From Chloromonas sp. AAM2 (Eukaryota > Chlorophyta > Chlorophyceae > Chlamydomonadales > Chlamydomonadaceae): a stretch of DNA of 43,664 bases. Numbering within the stretch: position 1 is the stretch's first letter; every line of letters begins with the position of its first letter. The notes under the pieces are model-generated. The model had not been told where the DNA came from. It was given only the letters and a program-made list of their open reading frames with translations, and ran no database searches. The translations under genes were made by a program, and so were the position numbers. Location of the stretch: NCBI GenBank assembly GCA_004335635.1, contig QAXH01005526.1, positions 1 through 43,664 on the forward strand. The letters run 5' to 3'. Below, one piece after another: positions 43,658 to 43,664 of this stretch.

Positions 43658-43664
43658 GTGTGGG

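Overview
This window is nuclear DNA from a eukaryote, most likely a chlorophyte green alga of the Chlamydomonadales type. No species can be named from the sequence alone. The reasons: nearly all genes are cut into many short exons with GT..AG introns (donors mostly GTGAGT/GTAAG, acceptors mostly TGCAG). Introns are crowded with minisatellites and CATGCA-rich low-complexity DNA. Possible TGTAA poly(A) signals follow two genes. Two genes look like the helical-repeat organelle RNA-binding proteins that are expanded in these algae. No bacterial operon structure, CRISPR array, rRNA or tRNA was seen.

Layout. (1) 1-3127: no gene recognised. (2) 3128-18889, minus: a 29-exon gene whose exons I could join in one continuous frame (about 1,383 aa). 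Its C-terminal third is a UDP-N-acetylglucosamine pyrophosphorylase (UAP/AGX) fold with many active-site motifs altered. Its N-terminal two thirds is an unrecognised Ala-rich helical region, and short hydrophobic segments lie at both ends. (3) 19689-26997, plus, divergent from gene 2: a 13-exon secreted GH27 alpha-galactosidase-family enzyme (about 479 aa) with both catalytic aspartates. (4) 28527-33665, plus: a 4-exon, about 1,253-aa protein with a transit-peptide-like N-terminus, a long polyQ tract and helical repeats of OPR-like character. (5) 40492-35983, minus: a 5-exon, about 897-aa protein with a GIP1/UBAP2-like UBA domain, an RGG box and a Q/Y/G-rich prion-like tail. (6) 40840 to the window end, plus, divergent from the previous gene by about 350 bp: the 5' part of a second OPR-like helical-repeat gene.

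The genes do not form one pathway: there is one sugar-nucleotide-related pseudoenzyme candidate, one glycoside hydrolase, one RNA-granule-type protein and two putative organelle RNA-binding proteins.

The most striking signal is structural. At about a dozen exon/intron boundaries, in at least three genes on both strands, the DNA carrying the splice site has been tandemly duplicated. Some cases are short arrays (30-46 bp units) whose last unit supplies the real acceptor. Others are 94-167 bp duplications that copy the splice site plus 20-40 nt of adjoining exon into the intron, giving decoy sites. The clearest case is GH27 exon 6, present as three copies spaced exactly 101 bp apart. A second recurring sequence is a 50-bp repeat at 2.2 kb that also forms the two arms of an inverted repeat around a (CA)n tract at 28.1 kb.
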